Shown here: one piece after another, positions 42,054 to 50,941 of the stretch
How the letters are laid out: every line of letters starts with the position of its first letter
How positions within the stretch are numbered: position 1 is the stretch's first letter
Assembly (NCBI RefSeq): GCF_015767675.1
Contig: NZ_CP065217.1
Location: 3,410,001-3,474,000 of the forward strand
Direction: 5' to 3'
DNA: 64,000 bases
DNA from: Vibrio navarrensis
GTDB taxonomy: Bacteria > Pseudomonadota > Gammaproteobacteria > Enterobacterales > Vibrionaceae
Program-made: the position numbers and the translations under genes
Notes under the pieces: generated by a model
Seen by the model: only the letters and a program-made list of their open reading frames with translations
What the model was told of the DNA's origin: nothing
The model's database searches: none

Positions 42054-42799
42054 GACTGGCCGACTTACAGCAACGTTTCGCCCGCGCTCTACACTATCAA
42101 GCATCAGGGGAGACGTGTGACATCGTCAGCGATCAGTTCACTGCCGATGAGCGGATGCAGATCTATCGCAACAACTTCGTCATCGGTTTAAGCGAGTTGC
42201 TGGAACTGAGCTACCCGAAAACCCGCTTGTTGCTCGGCGAAGCCTGCTTTGCCCAAATTGCGCGGCAACATGTACTGCGCGTGCCCTTAACCCAAGCCGA
42301 TGTGTCGAACTATGGCGAAGGGTTCGAGTCAACCTTAGCGCAATTTCCACAGGTGATTGAACAGGTCCCTTACTGCCGTGAGTTTGCCCGTTTTGAATGG
42401 ACCATCGAACTTTGCCAGTTGCAATGGCAAGAGGCGCGAAAACCTTCGCAGGCACAACCTTTAGACGCGCTCGCGCAGATTGATCCTGCGCGCCATGGCG
42501 AGGTGCGTTTTCATCTGGCCGTTGGTGCCGCTTGTTTTGCCGCCGATTACGCGCTGTTCTCGCTGCACCAAGCGATTCACGAGCAGTGCTTTGACGATTT
42601 GCACATCGAGCAAGCGCAAGCTGGCGTCATTCAGGTATTTGCAGATCGCTCCTATCAGTGCATGCCGTTAACACCCGCCGCGTTTGCGCTGCTCACGCAA
42701 TTACAGCAAAAAGCGTTAGCAGCGATAGATGCCGAGTTACTGGCCGAGTTAAACGCCTTGGTTGAACTTGGCGTCATCAGCCATTTTTCACTGCCATAA
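42050..42799 (+). CDS. bufC: DUF2063 partner protein of MNIO (BufC)
   Basis: A 249-aa protein with the DUF2063 N-terminal signature Q-Q-R-F-x-x-AL...RMQIYRNNFVIGLSELLELSYPKTRLLLG. In MNIO systems this partner is thought to present the precursor to the enzyme. The start at 42050 has AAGGAGG upstream and overlaps the bufB stop by four bases (ATGA), implying stoichiometric translation with the enzyme. A longer frame beginning inside bufB lacks support. There are no membrane segments, so it is cytosolic. Confidence 0.88.
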   Translation: MRLADLQQRFARALHYQASGETCDIVSDQFTADERMQIYRNNFVIGLSELLELSYPKTRLLLGEACFAQIARQHVLRVPLTQADVSNYGEGFESTLAQFPQVIEQVPYCREFARFEWTIELCQLQWQEARKPSQAQPLDALAQIDPARHGEVRFHLAVGAACFAADYALFSLHQAIHEQCFDDLHIEQAQAGVIQVFADRSYQCMPLTPAAFALLTQLQQKALAAIDAELLAELNALVELGVISHFSLP

Positions 42800-42815
42800 A
42801 GAAAAAGGAAAAGTT

Positions 42816-43271
42816 ATGAGTTCGAAGTTAGCTGGCCTGCTTGCCCGCTACGATAGCGCCACAGCTGCGATGCAAACCGCTTTGCTGCCGTTTTTGTTGC
42901 TGGGGCTACGCCTTAGCGTTGCTTGGGTATTTTTCCGCTCCGGTCTAAGCAAAATCGCCAACTGGGACAGCACACTTTACCTCTTTGAATTGGAATATCA
43001 GGTGCCGCTGATTCACTGGCAATTGGCCGCTTATCTCGCCACAGCAGGAGAACTGTTGCTGCCTGTCTTACTTGCCGTTGGCTTGTTGACGCGAGTCGTA
43101 GCGAGTGCGCTGTTTGTCATCAACGCAGTGGCGGTGCTCTCTTATCCACTGCTGTGGGAACAAGGGTTTTATGACCACCAGCTATGGGGGTTGATGATTT
43201 TAGTGTTGATGATTTGGGGCGCTGGCCCCTTCTCCGCCGATCAACTGGTGCGGCGCACGCTGACTCATTAA
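42816..43271 (+). CDS. bufD: DoxX-family membrane protein (BufD)
   Basis: A 151-aa inner-membrane protein with four hydrophobic helices and the DoxX motif RLSVAWVFFRSGLSKIANW. DoxX-like proteins commonly close bufferin operons; their contribution is unclear and may concern redox or export. The start at 42816 follows AAAAGGAAAA 16 bases after the bufC stop. It is the last gene of bufA-B-C-D, ended by a strong bidirectional terminator. Confidence 0.85.
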   Translation: MSSKLAGLLARYDSATAAMQTALLPFLLLGLRLSVAWVFFRSGLSKIANWDSTLYLFELEYQVPLIHWQLAAYLATAGELLLPVLLAVGLLTRVVASALFVINAVAVLSYPLLWEQGFYDHQLWGLMILVLMIWGAGPFSADQLVRRTLTH

Positions 43272-43285
43272 CATAACCAGTGAAT

Positions 43286-43322
43286 AAAAAAATCCCCGCT
43301 ACAAACTGGCGGGGATTTTTTT
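43286..43322. terminator. Bidirectional terminator, bufD/tsrA
   Basis: The 14-bp stem AAAAAAATCCCCGC and its complement with a 9-base loop lies between the convergent bufD and tsrA. Confidence 0.92.
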
Positions 43323-43323
43323 A

Positions 43324-43614
43324 TCAAAACGACTTGTTGTTCAGGTAGGAAAGCAGCTCATCGGCGGAGATGCCTTGTTTGGCTAGCTCTTTCGCCATCG
43401 TTTCTACCTGCTCTCCTTTACGAGATTCGATAACCTTTTGAAACTGATAGACGATGTCTCTGAGAACAGGCAGAGGAACTTGTTTCGCCGCACTGCGAAT
43501 TCGCTCTTCGCTTTGATTGCCTAGCTCATTGAGTAATTTGCCAAACATGATTTTCTCTGGAGACTCTTCCATCTGTTCAAGAATACGAGCCATTTCATAA
43601 GTGGTTAACGACAT
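43324..43614 (-). CDS. tsrA: TsrA-like small H-NS-related regulator
   Basis: A 96-aa helix-rich protein: an oligomerisation-type helical N-terminus and a C-terminal ELAKQGISADELLSYL motif like the linker of H-NS-family proteins. In V. cholerae TsrA represses type VI secretion and acts as a global silencer. The order thi operon, aminopeptidase, LysR, MFS, this gene is the same as I recall around V. cholerae tsrA (VC0070), which is the main reason for the name. The H-NS DNA-binding signature is not evident. It has its own transcript, convergent with bufD. Confidence 0.72.
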   Translation of the reverse strand: MSLTTYEMARILEQMEESPEKIMFGKLLNELGNQSEERIRSAAKQVPLPVLRDIVYQFQKVIESRKGEQVETMAKELAKQGISADELLSYLNNKSF

Positions 43615-43706
43615 TACCTGTAAATTCCGTTAAGTGTCGGGGAAAATGTGAACGACAAATATACACGGGTTCGAATAGCAGTAAAACTCTATTTTTGCCC
43701 GTCAGC

Positions 43707-44900
43707 TCAAGCAGCTGCTGCTTGTGTATGCCAACTTTTACCTACTTTTGAAAAGAGAATAAACAGTGCAGGCAATAACAACCACATTTGCAGCGCAATC
43801 ATATTAGACGCCTCTAACTCAAAACGCTGCATGGTACCTACTAAAAATCCTGAGCCACTCATCTGGAACAGACCCAATAGCGCGGCCGCGGTTCCCGCCT
43901 TGTCACCAAACGGCTCCAGCGCTTTACCAGCCGCAGCGCCTAAGATCCAAGCGAACCCGACCGAAGAGAGGAAGATTGGTAGCATGAAGGCGAAGGGTGT
44001 GCCACTACTCGCCATCAGCACCATGACAAAGCCAGCCAGACCGAGTGTCATTACACCGACCACTAGGGTGTTGTGCGTGCCCCATTTATCCATAAATTTC
44101 GGTGCCAGCAAACACGCGGCAATGTTAATCACGGCATTCACACCAAACCAGAAAGTAAACTGGTTCATGCTCAGGCCCATGCCTTCCATCAACACCACTG
44201 GCGCTGACGTCACATAAGCCAAAATCACCGCCATCGCCAACAAACACAAGGTGGCATGGAAAACAAACGACGGTGTACGCAGCACCGCCCAGTAACGGCT
44301 CAATTTAAACACCGCTTGTTTTTCCGTAGCAGGGTTGGTTTCACGCATGTTGAAAAACATCATGGTGCCCACCACCAGCGCGAAACCAGCCATAAAACTG
44401 AAGTTAGCACGCCAGCCAAATTGCTGAGTGAGCCAACTGCCGAGAATGGGCGCAAGCGCCGGAATAAAACAGATCGCGCCATTGAGGTAGCTGATCATTT
44501 TGCCGCTTTTTTGCGGACCAAAGATATCGCGAACTGTCGCAAAGGCTGCTACCGATGTTGCACACGCACCTAAGCCTTGTAGCAAACGAGATACCAACAT
44601 CCACTCGATATTTTGCGCGCTCCACGCCAATAAAGCGCTCAACGCGTAGATGGTGATACCTCCCAATGCAACAGTTCGCCGTCCGAGTTTATCTGCCAGC
44701 GGGCCAGCGAATAACTGTCCGACCCCCATAGCAAACAAAAACCAGGTAATGGTGTCTTGCGCCAGTGCATGCTCTACGGAAAAGGCATTGGAAATAAGCG
44801 GTAAAGCGGGCAGATAGATATCAATGGCCAAGGGGCTAAACAGCACCAACAAGGTCAACAATGCCATCTGCATCTTCGTAGTTTGACTCTGCACAGACAC
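43707..44900 (-). CDS. Bcr/CflA-family MFS drug exporter
   Basis: A 397-aa, 12-helix transporter of the DHA1 (Bcr/CflA) group. Signature motifs: SPLAIDIYLPALP in helix 1, motif A GPLADKLGRRTVALGG after helix 2, and RLLQGLGACATSVAAFATVRD in helix 4. The frame extends upstream, but I choose the GTG at 44900: GGAG lies six bases before it and the length then matches the family. The longer form would lack a ribosome-binding sequence. It is divergent from a LysR regulator (107-base gap), which probably controls it. Confidence 0.85.
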   Translation of the reverse strand: MSVQSQTTKMQMALLTLLVLFSPLAIDIYLPALPLISNAFSVEHALAQDTITWFLFAMGVGQLFAGPLADKLGRRTVALGGITIYALSALLAWSAQNIEWMLVSRLLQGLGACATSVAAFATVRDIFGPQKSGKMISYLNGAICFIPALAPILGSWLTQQFGWRANFSFMAGFALVVGTMMFFNMRETNPATEKQAVFKLSRYWAVLRTPSFVFHATLCLLAMAVILAYVTSAPVVLMEGMGLSMNQFTFWFGVNAVINIAACLLAPKFMDKWGTHNTLVVGVMTLGLAGFVMVLMASSGTPFAFMLPIFLSSVGFAWILGAAAGKALEPFGDKAGTAAALLGLFQMSGSGFLVGTMQRFELEASNMIALQMWLLLPALFILFSKVGKSWHTQAAAA

Positions 44901-44937
44901 AAAACACTCCAAATTGAACAAGAACTTTTGCTGAAGT

Positions 44938-44946
44938 TTATCCACA
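44938..44946 (+). promoter_or_regulatory. Perfect DnaA box in the MFS-lysR divergent region
   Basis: TTATCCACA matches the DnaA consensus exactly. It is isolated, so a role in initiation is unlikely; it may regulate either gene or be chance. Confidence 0.35.
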
Positions 44947-45007
44947 TCGTGATATGAATAGAAATGATATATAATCATCGCTGATATTCTCATAAGGAAA
45001 CTCTAGA

Positions 45008-45949
45008 ATGAATATTGAGAAACTGTCGCGTTTGGATCTCAATCTGCTGGTGTGCCTTAAAGTGCTGTTTGACGAGCTAAATGTGACTAGAGCCGCGCAT
45101 CGGCTCTGCTTAAGCCAATCGGCGGTGAGTAAATCCTTGGCCAAACTGCGCGAGCAGTTTGACGATCCGCTGTTTGTCCGCCACTCGCACGGTTTAACAC
45201 CGACTGCACGTGCGCTGTTCCTGCGTCCAAAGCTCGAACTGCTGATCAACCAGTTAGAGATGCTCACCTTGCCAGAGCAGTTTCATCCTGACAGCAGCGA
45301 ATACCGTTTTCGCATCGCCGCAGTGGAAAGTGTTTACCCGCTGATCTTGCCCCATTTTCTGCCGTCGATTTTCCACCAAGCACCGAATGTCACCATCAGT
45401 ACCCACTCTTGGTCAGATCAGACCTTTAAAATGTTGCAGCGCGGCGAACTCGATCTCGGTATCACAGGCAAAGATATCGACATCAACGACGCCAAACTGA
45501 CCATGCTGCCACCAGCGGATATTCGCGAACAAGAGATTTACCGCGACAATCAGATGTGTGTGGTGCGTAAAAACCACCCCGCCCTAAAGCAAGGCTGGAG
45601 CCTTGAAAGCTACCTTTCACTGCGTCACGTGCAGGTACGCTGTGACGGCAACGAGCGTTGGTTGCTCGACTACCGCTTGGCGGATATTGGCCGAGAACGT
45701 GACATTGCTATCACCGTCCCAGACTTTAATAGCGCAGCCAATCTCTGCTCTTACACCGATTTCGTCTTCACCGCGCCGAGCCACTTCGTCCATCTCGCGG
45801 CCAAGCAACTTGATCTGCAAGTGCTGCCGCTACCCATCGAATTCCCCCCAATGGCGTATACCTTATTCTGGCATCGTGATAGAGAAAACGACCCTGCACT
45901 GAGCTGGCTGCGCAATATGATCACGCAGAAGACGCTGCACCTTAGGTAA
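45008..45949 (+). CDS. LysR-type regulator divergent from the MFS exporter
   Basis: A 313-aa LysR regulator: winged helix-turn-helix at 9-67 (LDLNLLVCLKVLFDELNVTRAA and LSQSAVSKSLAKLREQF) and a periplasmic-binding-protein-like effector domain (~95-305). The effector is unknown. By the usual LysR logic it should control the divergent exporter at 43707-44900 and itself from the shared 107-base region. AAGGAAACTCT precedes the ATG. Confidence 0.88.
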   Translation: MNIEKLSRLDLNLLVCLKVLFDELNVTRAAHRLCLSQSAVSKSLAKLREQFDDPLFVRHSHGLTPTARALFLRPKLELLINQLEMLTLPEQFHPDSSEYRFRIAAVESVYPLILPHFLPSIFHQAPNVTISTHSWSDQTFKMLQRGELDLGITGKDIDINDAKLTMLPPADIREQEIYRDNQMCVVRKNHPALKQGWSLESYLSLRHVQVRCDGNERWLLDYRLADIGRERDIAITVPDFNSAANLCSYTDFVFTAPSHFVHLAAKQLDLQVLPLPIEFPPMAYTLFWHRDRENDPALSWLRNMITQKTLHLR

Positions 45950-46104
45950 AAATTTCGCCATTTATTTGCGTGCTTGGGATAAAATGAGTAGCTTAACAGC
46001 CGATAGTCCTCCGGGCTCATCGATGGTCTGTGGTCCTTACACGGAAGGTAAGGCGCTGCTCCCAACCTGAGCAAACGGAGCCACAATAAAAGGAAAGACA
46101 ACAG

Positions 46105-47895
46105 ATGCATAATGCTACTCACGAGCGTGTTGCCGCCATTCGTCAATGGTTAGTGCAACACCACATCGACGCCCTACTCGTTCCACACGAAGATGAATAT
46201 CTGGGCGAATACGTCCCTGCGCACAACGAACGCTTACACTGGTTGACCGGGTTCACCGGCTCTGCTGGCGCAGCCCTGATCACACAAGAAAAAGCAGCGA
46301 TGTTTGTTGACGGTCGCTACACAGTGCAAGTGACCAAACAAGTCCCTGCTGAGCTCTTTGAATATCGCCACCTGATTGAAGAACCGGCGCTCGATTGGCT
46401 CAAAACAAACTTGCCGCGTGGTGCATCGGTGGCGATCGATCCTCGCATGCACAATGCTACTTGGCTCAGCAACGCGCAAAGCAAACTGGCGGATGTGTTG
46501 CAGCTAAAGATATTGGACGCCAACCCGATCGATCAGCTATGGCACGATCGCCCAGCCCCTATCGTTTCTGAGGTAAGATTGATGCCAACCGAAGCGGTCG
46601 GCCAGTCTTGTGCTAGTAAGCGTGAGGAAATTGGCCAGCTTGTCAGCCAAAGCGGTGCTGACAGTGCGGTGATTACCGCGCTCGATTCCATTTGCTGGTT
46701 ACTCAATGTGCGCGGTCTTGATGTCTCTCGTCTGCCTGTTTTGCTTTCACACACGATTTTGCATCACGATGGCAGCGTCGACTACTTTCTCGATCCTGCT
46801 CGCTTACCCAGCGAGTTTGCCTCACATGTTGGCCAAGGTGTCACTGTCTATCACCCAGAGCAACTCGCGGATCGCCTACAAGCGTTGAGCGGGAAAAAAG
46901 TGCTGGTTGACCCCGCAACCAGCAACGCTTGGTTCAAGTTGGTGCTACAAAATGCGGGCGCAGAGGTAATCAGTGCCGCCGATCCTTGCTTGATGCCAAA
47001 AGCGGCGAAAAACGCCGTTGAGATTGCTGGCATGAAAGCGTGTCATGTTCGTGATGGTGTGGCAATGTCTAAGTTCCTTTGTTGGCTGGACGCAGAAGTC
47101 GCTGCGGGTCACCTGCATGATGAAGCAACACTGGCCGACAAGCTGGAAGCGATTCGCCGCCAAGATCCGACCCTGAAAGACCTCAGCTTTGACACGATTT
47201 CAGCGGCGGGCAGCAATGCTGCCATGTGCCACTACAATCATGAAAACCAGCCCAAGCCAGGACAGTTGCAAATGGATACTCTGTATCTGGTTGACTCAGG
47301 CGGCCAATATCTGGATGGCACTACCGACATCACGCGTACAATTGCTATCGGTAATCCAAGCGCAGAGATGATCAAACAGTTCACGTTGGTACTGAAAGGT
47401 CACATCGGTGTGGCCAGCGCACACTTCCCTAAAGGCACACGTGGTTATCAAATTGATACGTTAGCCCGTCAGCATCTTTGGGCAGAAGGATTCGACTATG
47501 ATCACGGCACCGGTCATGGTGTTGGCCATTTCCTCAGCGTGCATGAAGGCCCTGCCAGCATCTCCAAGCGACAGATTGATGTCCCACTGGTGGCCGGCAT
47601 GGTGCTTTCTAATGAACCGGGCTATTACCGTGCTGATGCATTTGGTATCCGTATTGAGAATCTGGAGTTGGTGGTCGAGCAGCCAACACAAGGGGATTTC
47701 CCTGTGCTGACTTTTGAATCCTTGACTCGATGCCCGATCGACAAGCGGAACATTAATGTCGATATGCTGACAGACGCGGAGCTAAATTGGCTCAACGATT
47801 ATCATCAAAAAGTTTGGCACGCGCTCAGCCCATTGGTGGATAGTGACGTGAAAGCTTGGCTATCAGCCGCAACGCAGCCATTAGCTCGCAATTAG
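46105..47895 (+). CDS. Xaa-Pro aminopeptidase, long M24B form
   Basis: A 596-aa metallopeptidase that releases N-terminal residues before proline. It has two creatinase-like N-terminal domains (~1-310) and the pita-bread M24 catalytic domain (~315-535). The five metal ligands are visible: two D in LVDSGGQYLDGTTDITR, H in GHGVGHFLSVHEGP, E in LSNEPGYY and E in IRIENLELV. The three-domain length resembles eukaryotic aminopeptidase P1 more than the shorter E. coli PepP. AAAGGAAAG precedes the ATG. It ends at a terminator next to a parS site. Confidence 0.92.
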   Translation: MHNATHERVAAIRQWLVQHHIDALLVPHEDEYLGEYVPAHNERLHWLTGFTGSAGAALITQEKAAMFVDGRYTVQVTKQVPAELFEYRHLIEEPALDWLKTNLPRGASVAIDPRMHNATWLSNAQSKLADVLQLKILDANPIDQLWHDRPAPIVSEVRLMPTEAVGQSCASKREEIGQLVSQSGADSAVITALDSICWLLNVRGLDVSRLPVLLSHTILHHDGSVDYFLDPARLPSEFASHVGQGVTVYHPEQLADRLQALSGKKVLVDPATSNAWFKLVLQNAGAEVISAADPCLMPKAAKNAVEIAGMKACHVRDGVAMSKFLCWLDAEVAAGHLHDEATLADKLEAIRRQDPTLKDLSFDTISAAGSNAAMCHYNHENQPKPGQLQMDTLYLVDSGGQYLDGTTDITRTIAIGNPSAEMIKQFTLVLKGHIGVASAHFPKGTRGYQIDTLARQHLWAEGFDYDHGTGHGVGHFLSVHEGPASISKRQIDVPLVAGMVLSNEPGYYRADAFGIRIENLELVVEQPTQGDFPVLTFESLTRCPIDKRNINVDMLTDAELNWLNDYHQKVWHALSPLVDSDVKAWLSAATQPLARN

Positions 47896-47974
47896 CACCT
47901 AGTTCGCAATTAACACCGACCTACACAGTGCCAATGTGTGCCGAATTAGTCATTTGCTAATTAGTTCACAAGTA

Positions 47975-48006
47975 AAAAGGGTTGAGGCAGTTGCCTCAAC
48001 CCTTTT
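47975..48006. terminator. Bidirectional terminator, aminopeptidase/thiH
   Basis: A 15-bp stem (AAAAGGGTTGAGGCA and its complement) with a 2-base loop lies between the convergent genes and abuts a parS site. Confidence 0.9.
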
Positions 48007-48021
48007 GTTTCACGTGAAACA
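48006..48021. other. parS centromere site, perfect consensus (intergenic)
   Basis: TGTTTCACGTGAAACA is a perfect 16-bp palindrome identical to the bacterial chromosomal parS consensus bound by ParB. In V. cholerae chromosome 1, parS sites cluster near the origin. It starts at the last base of the terminator stem, between the aminopeptidase and thiH. Confidence 0.9.
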
Positions 48022-48053
48022 CTCACCTTTCTATCCGCGTTAGTGTCCCAAGC

Positions 48054-49175
48054 TCAGTTGCGTAGCCCTGAATAAGCACTATGCCAATCACGCCAAACAG
48101 GTTCAAAGCCTTTGCTGCGAATCATCGCCGCCACTGACTCAGCACTGCGCTCATCACTGATTTCAAATTGCTCCAGTTCGACATCCGCCATTGCATAGCC
48201 ACCAGGCTGGGTTTTTGAGGCGGCAGACATTGACGTAATGCCGAGCGGTAAGACATTGTCTCTAAAAAAGGCAGACTCGCGGGTGGACAAAGAGAGCTCT
48301 ACCTCAGGGTTAAACAGTCGGTAGGCACAAATCAGTTGCACCAATTGCTTATCTGTCATCTCCGATTTCGGTTGTAATGCCACTGCACATGGTCGAAGAC
48401 GAGGAAATGAGATGGAGTAGCGCGTCTGCCAGTAAGTGCGTTCTAAATACTCAAGATGCGCAGCGGCAAAAAAACAGTCGGTACGCCAATCCTCCAAACC
48501 AATCAAAGCGCCAATCCCAATTTTGTCGATGCCAGCGCGCGCGAGGCGATCGGGGGTTTCCAAACGAAATTCAAAATTGGTTTTGTTACCGCGCAGATGA
48601 TGCTGAGCATAGGTCGACGGATGATACGTTTCTTGGTAAACCATCACCGCATCCAATCCGAGCGAAATCAGTTCCTCGTATTGCTCTTGCTGCAAAGGTT
48701 GCACTTCCATCGCCAAATAGTTGAACTGTTGCTTAATCATCGGCAAAACTTGACGAAAGTAATTCATGCCGACTTTTGTCTCATGTTCACCAGTCACGAG
48801 CAGCACACTATCAAAATTCATCCGCTTGATTGCTGCAATTTCTGCGGCAATTTCGACTTGATTAAGCGTGCGACGCTTAATGCGGTTTTCCATTGAAAAA
48901 CCACAGTAGGTGCACGCATTGGCACACAGGTTTGAGAGGTAGAGAGGGATATAGAGTGAGACCGTATTGCCAAACCGTTTTCGCGTAAGAGCATAAGAAC
49001 GTTGCGCCATCGCTTCCAAATAGCTTTCGGCAACGGGTGATATCAACGCCTTGAAGTCTTCGAGATCCAACTTTTCTTTACTCAGTGCCCGCTCCACCTC
49101 TTTTGACGTTTTTGCCCGAATAGACAAAGCCACATCATCCCAATTTAGCTGATTAAAACACTCAACAAAACTCAT
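48054..49175 (-). CDS. thiH: 2-iminoacetate synthase ThiH
   Basis: Radical-SAM enzyme that cleaves tyrosine to give dehydroglycine for the thiazole ring of thiamine. The cluster motif C-x3-C-x2-C is C84-C88-C91 in CANACTYCGF. The 373-aa length and C-terminal region are typical of the family. It is the last gene of thiCEFSGH, 10 bases after thiG. Use of ThiH rather than ThiO indicates the oxygen-independent route. Confidence 0.96.
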   Translation of the reverse strand: MSFVECFNQLNWDDVALSIRAKTSKEVERALSKEKLDLEDFKALISPVAESYLEAMAQRSYALTRKRFGNTVSLYIPLYLSNLCANACTYCGFSMENRIKRRTLNQVEIAAEIAAIKRMNFDSVLLVTGEHETKVGMNYFRQVLPMIKQQFNYLAMEVQPLQQEQYEELISLGLDAVMVYQETYHPSTYAQHHLRGNKTNFEFRLETPDRLARAGIDKIGIGALIGLEDWRTDCFFAAAHLEYLERTYWQTRYSISFPRLRPCAVALQPKSEMTDKQLVQLICAYRLFNPEVELSLSTRESAFFRDNVLPLGITSMSAASKTQPGGYAMADVELEQFEISDERSAESVAAMIRSKGFEPVWRDWHSAYSGLRN

Positions 49176-49185
49176 GCGTGTTTCC

Positions 49186-49950
49186 TCAACAATCCAAGAA
49201 TGAAGTCAGTGGACTTGAAGCTATGGCATGGGAAACTTGTCCGGCTAAGCCCGCCATGTAAGCTGCCCGTCCTGCTTCAATCGCAAGCCTAAAAGCATGG
49301 GCCATTGCCACAGGATCACTCGCTGTGGCAATCGCCGTGTTGACAAGAACGGCATCGGCCCCCAACTCCATCGCGCGAGCCGCGTGTGAAGGAGCACCAA
49401 TCCCGGCATCGACCACCACAGGAACCTTGGCTTGGTCGATGATGATTTGTAGGAAATCTGCCGAAACCAGCCCTTTGTTTGAACCGATTGGCGCGCCCAA
49501 AGGCATCACTGCGGCGCATCCCACCTCTTCCAGTCGCTTACACAGGACCGGATCGGCGTGACAATACGGCAACACGATAAAGCCATCTTTCACCAGTTGT
49601 TCCGCCGCCGCCAATGTCTCAATCGGATCGGGCATCAAGTACTTAGGGTCAGGGTGAATTTCCAGTTTCAGCCAGTGAGTACCGAGCGCCTCTCGAGCCA
49701 GATGGGCAGCGAATATCGCATCTTGAGCGTTCTTTGCCCCGGAAGTATTGGGTAACAAATGAATACCCGCAGCCACCAAGGGAGAAAGAATGTCATCATG
49801 ACGGCCCGTAATGTCGACTCTTTTCAGTGCCATGGTTGCAAGCTGAGAGCCGCTAGCGGTGATCGCTTTGGCCATTAACTGGCTATTGGCAAATTTCCCC
49901 GTTCCAGTAAATAATCTTGAGCTAAATTCTTTATCTGCGATCTTCAACAT
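49186..49950 (-). CDS. thiG: Thiazole synthase ThiG
   Basis: ThiG condenses deoxyxylulose phosphate, dehydroglycine and ThiS-bound sulfur into the thiazole phosphate. TIM-barrel motifs are visible: [43 protein letters not shown] and [10 protein letters not shown]. The ATG at 49950 gives 254 aa, as in E. coli; it lies four bases past the thiS stop. A longer frame through thiS is a shadow. Confidence 0.96.
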   Translation of the reverse strand: MLKIADKEFSSRLFTGTGKFANSQLMAKAITASGSQLATMALKRVDITGRHDDILSPLVAAGIHLLPNTSGAKNAQDAIFAAHLAREALGTHWLKLEIHPDPKYLMPDPIETLAAAEQLVKDGFIVLPYCHADPVLCKRLEEVGCAAVMPLGAPIGSNKGLVSADFLQIIIDQAKVPVVVDAGIGAPSHAARAMELGADAVLVNTAIATASDPVAMAHAFRLAIEAGRAAYMAGLAGQVSHAIASSPLTSFLDC

Positions 49951-49954
49951 AGCG

Positions 49955-50164
49955 CTACCCTCCTGCAATCGCTTGAAACAGCGAGATACTATCTCCCTCA
50001 CACAACACTCGCGTTTGCCATTCACTTCGCGGTACGACTTGGTTATTGACCGCAAATACGCAACCCTGACTTGGCAAAGAGAACTCATCTATCATCTGTT
50101 GCAGTGTCTTACCGGTTGCGATTTGCTGCGGCAGACCATTAAACACAATCGCTATCGATTCCAT
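49955..50164 (-). CDS. thiS: Sulfur carrier protein ThiS
   Basis: A 69-aa ubiquitin-like protein ending in the required Gly-Gly (FQAIAGG). ThiF adenylates this C-terminus, which then becomes the thiocarboxylate sulfur donor for ThiG. It starts 12 bases after thiF and ends four bases before thiG. Confidence 0.95.
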   Translation of the reverse strand: MESIAIVFNGLPQQIATGKTLQQMIDEFSLPSQGCVFAVNNQVVPRSEWQTRVLCEGDSISLFQAIAGG

Positions 50165-50176
50165 TACTCTTCCCCT

Positions 50177-50941
50177 TCAAGCCACATTGCCACAATGAGC
50201 ACAGCGCGCGTCGCGAACGGTATTTATTGTCTGCCACTTCATGGTTAAGCCATCAAACAAATGCAGTTGATTGCTCGCTAGATGAAAACGCCCAGTTGCA
50301 AGCTTTTGTATTGCTGCCAATGCTTGGTAGTTGCCAAGAATACCGACCACTGGCCCCATGACACCAAGATCACTACAACGCTGACTCTGCTCAGCCTCAT
50401 CAAAAGGATAGAGGCAGTGATAACAGGCGGTCGCGCTATCGCTAGCCGTGTAGTCAAACACGCCAAACTGCCCAAGCCAGCCAATCGCCGCAGCCGATAT
50501 CAACGGCTTCCGCTGCTGTAAACAAGCGAGGCTAATTGCTTGGCGACTGGGGAAATTGTCGGTACAGTCCAACACCACATCGGCCATCATCACTTCCATG
50601 CTCAATTGTGTGCCGCTGATGCGCTGATTCAGGACGCGAATATGGGTCTCGGAATTTAGCTGATTGAGCTGGTTACGCAAAGCATCCGATTTACTGCTGG
50701 CAACATCGCGACTGCGAAAGGCTACTTGTCGCTGTAAATTGCTCACGTCGACTGTATCATCATCTACCAAAACCAAACGACCAACCCCGGCGCCCGCGAG
50801 GTAGAGCGCAGCCGCACACCCCAGCCCACCGCATCCAATTAGCAAAACCGAAGCTTCGCTAAGGCGTAGCTGGCCAGATTCACCGACTTCCTCCAATGCG
50901 ATTTGCCGTTGATAGCGAAGGAATAGATCATTACTCAACAT
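50177..50941 (-). CDS. thiF: ThiS adenylyltransferase ThiF
   Basis: An E1-like enzyme that adenylates ThiS. It has the nucleotide-binding GCGGLGCAAALYLAGAGVG, the D-x-V-D-V-S-N-L-Q-R-Q motif, LDCTDNFPSRQ, and zinc ligands in CYHC and CAHC. The conserved cysteine in QRCSDLGVMGP corresponds to the catalytic position of E. coli ThiF. The ATG at 50941 overlaps thiE by 11 bases and gives 254 aa; the upstream in-frame extension lies wholly inside thiE. Confidence 0.94.
   Translation of the reverse strand: MLSNDLFLRYQRQIALEEVGESGQLRLSEASVLLIGCGGLGCAAALYLAGAGVGRLVLVDDDTVDVSNLQRQVAFRSRDVASSKSDALRNQLNQLNSETHIRVLNQRISGTQLSMEVMMADVVLDCTDNFPSRQAISLACLQQRKPLISAAAIGWLGQFGVFDYTASDSATACYHCLYPFDEAEQSQRCSDLGVMGPVVGILGNYQALAAIQKLATGRFHLASNQLHLFDGLTMKWQTINTVRDARCAHCGNVA

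Noticed and set aside
44901..44993. N-terminal extension of the MFS exporter to 44993
   Set aside because: No ribosome-binding sequence, a composition unlike the family, and it would span the divergent promoter region.
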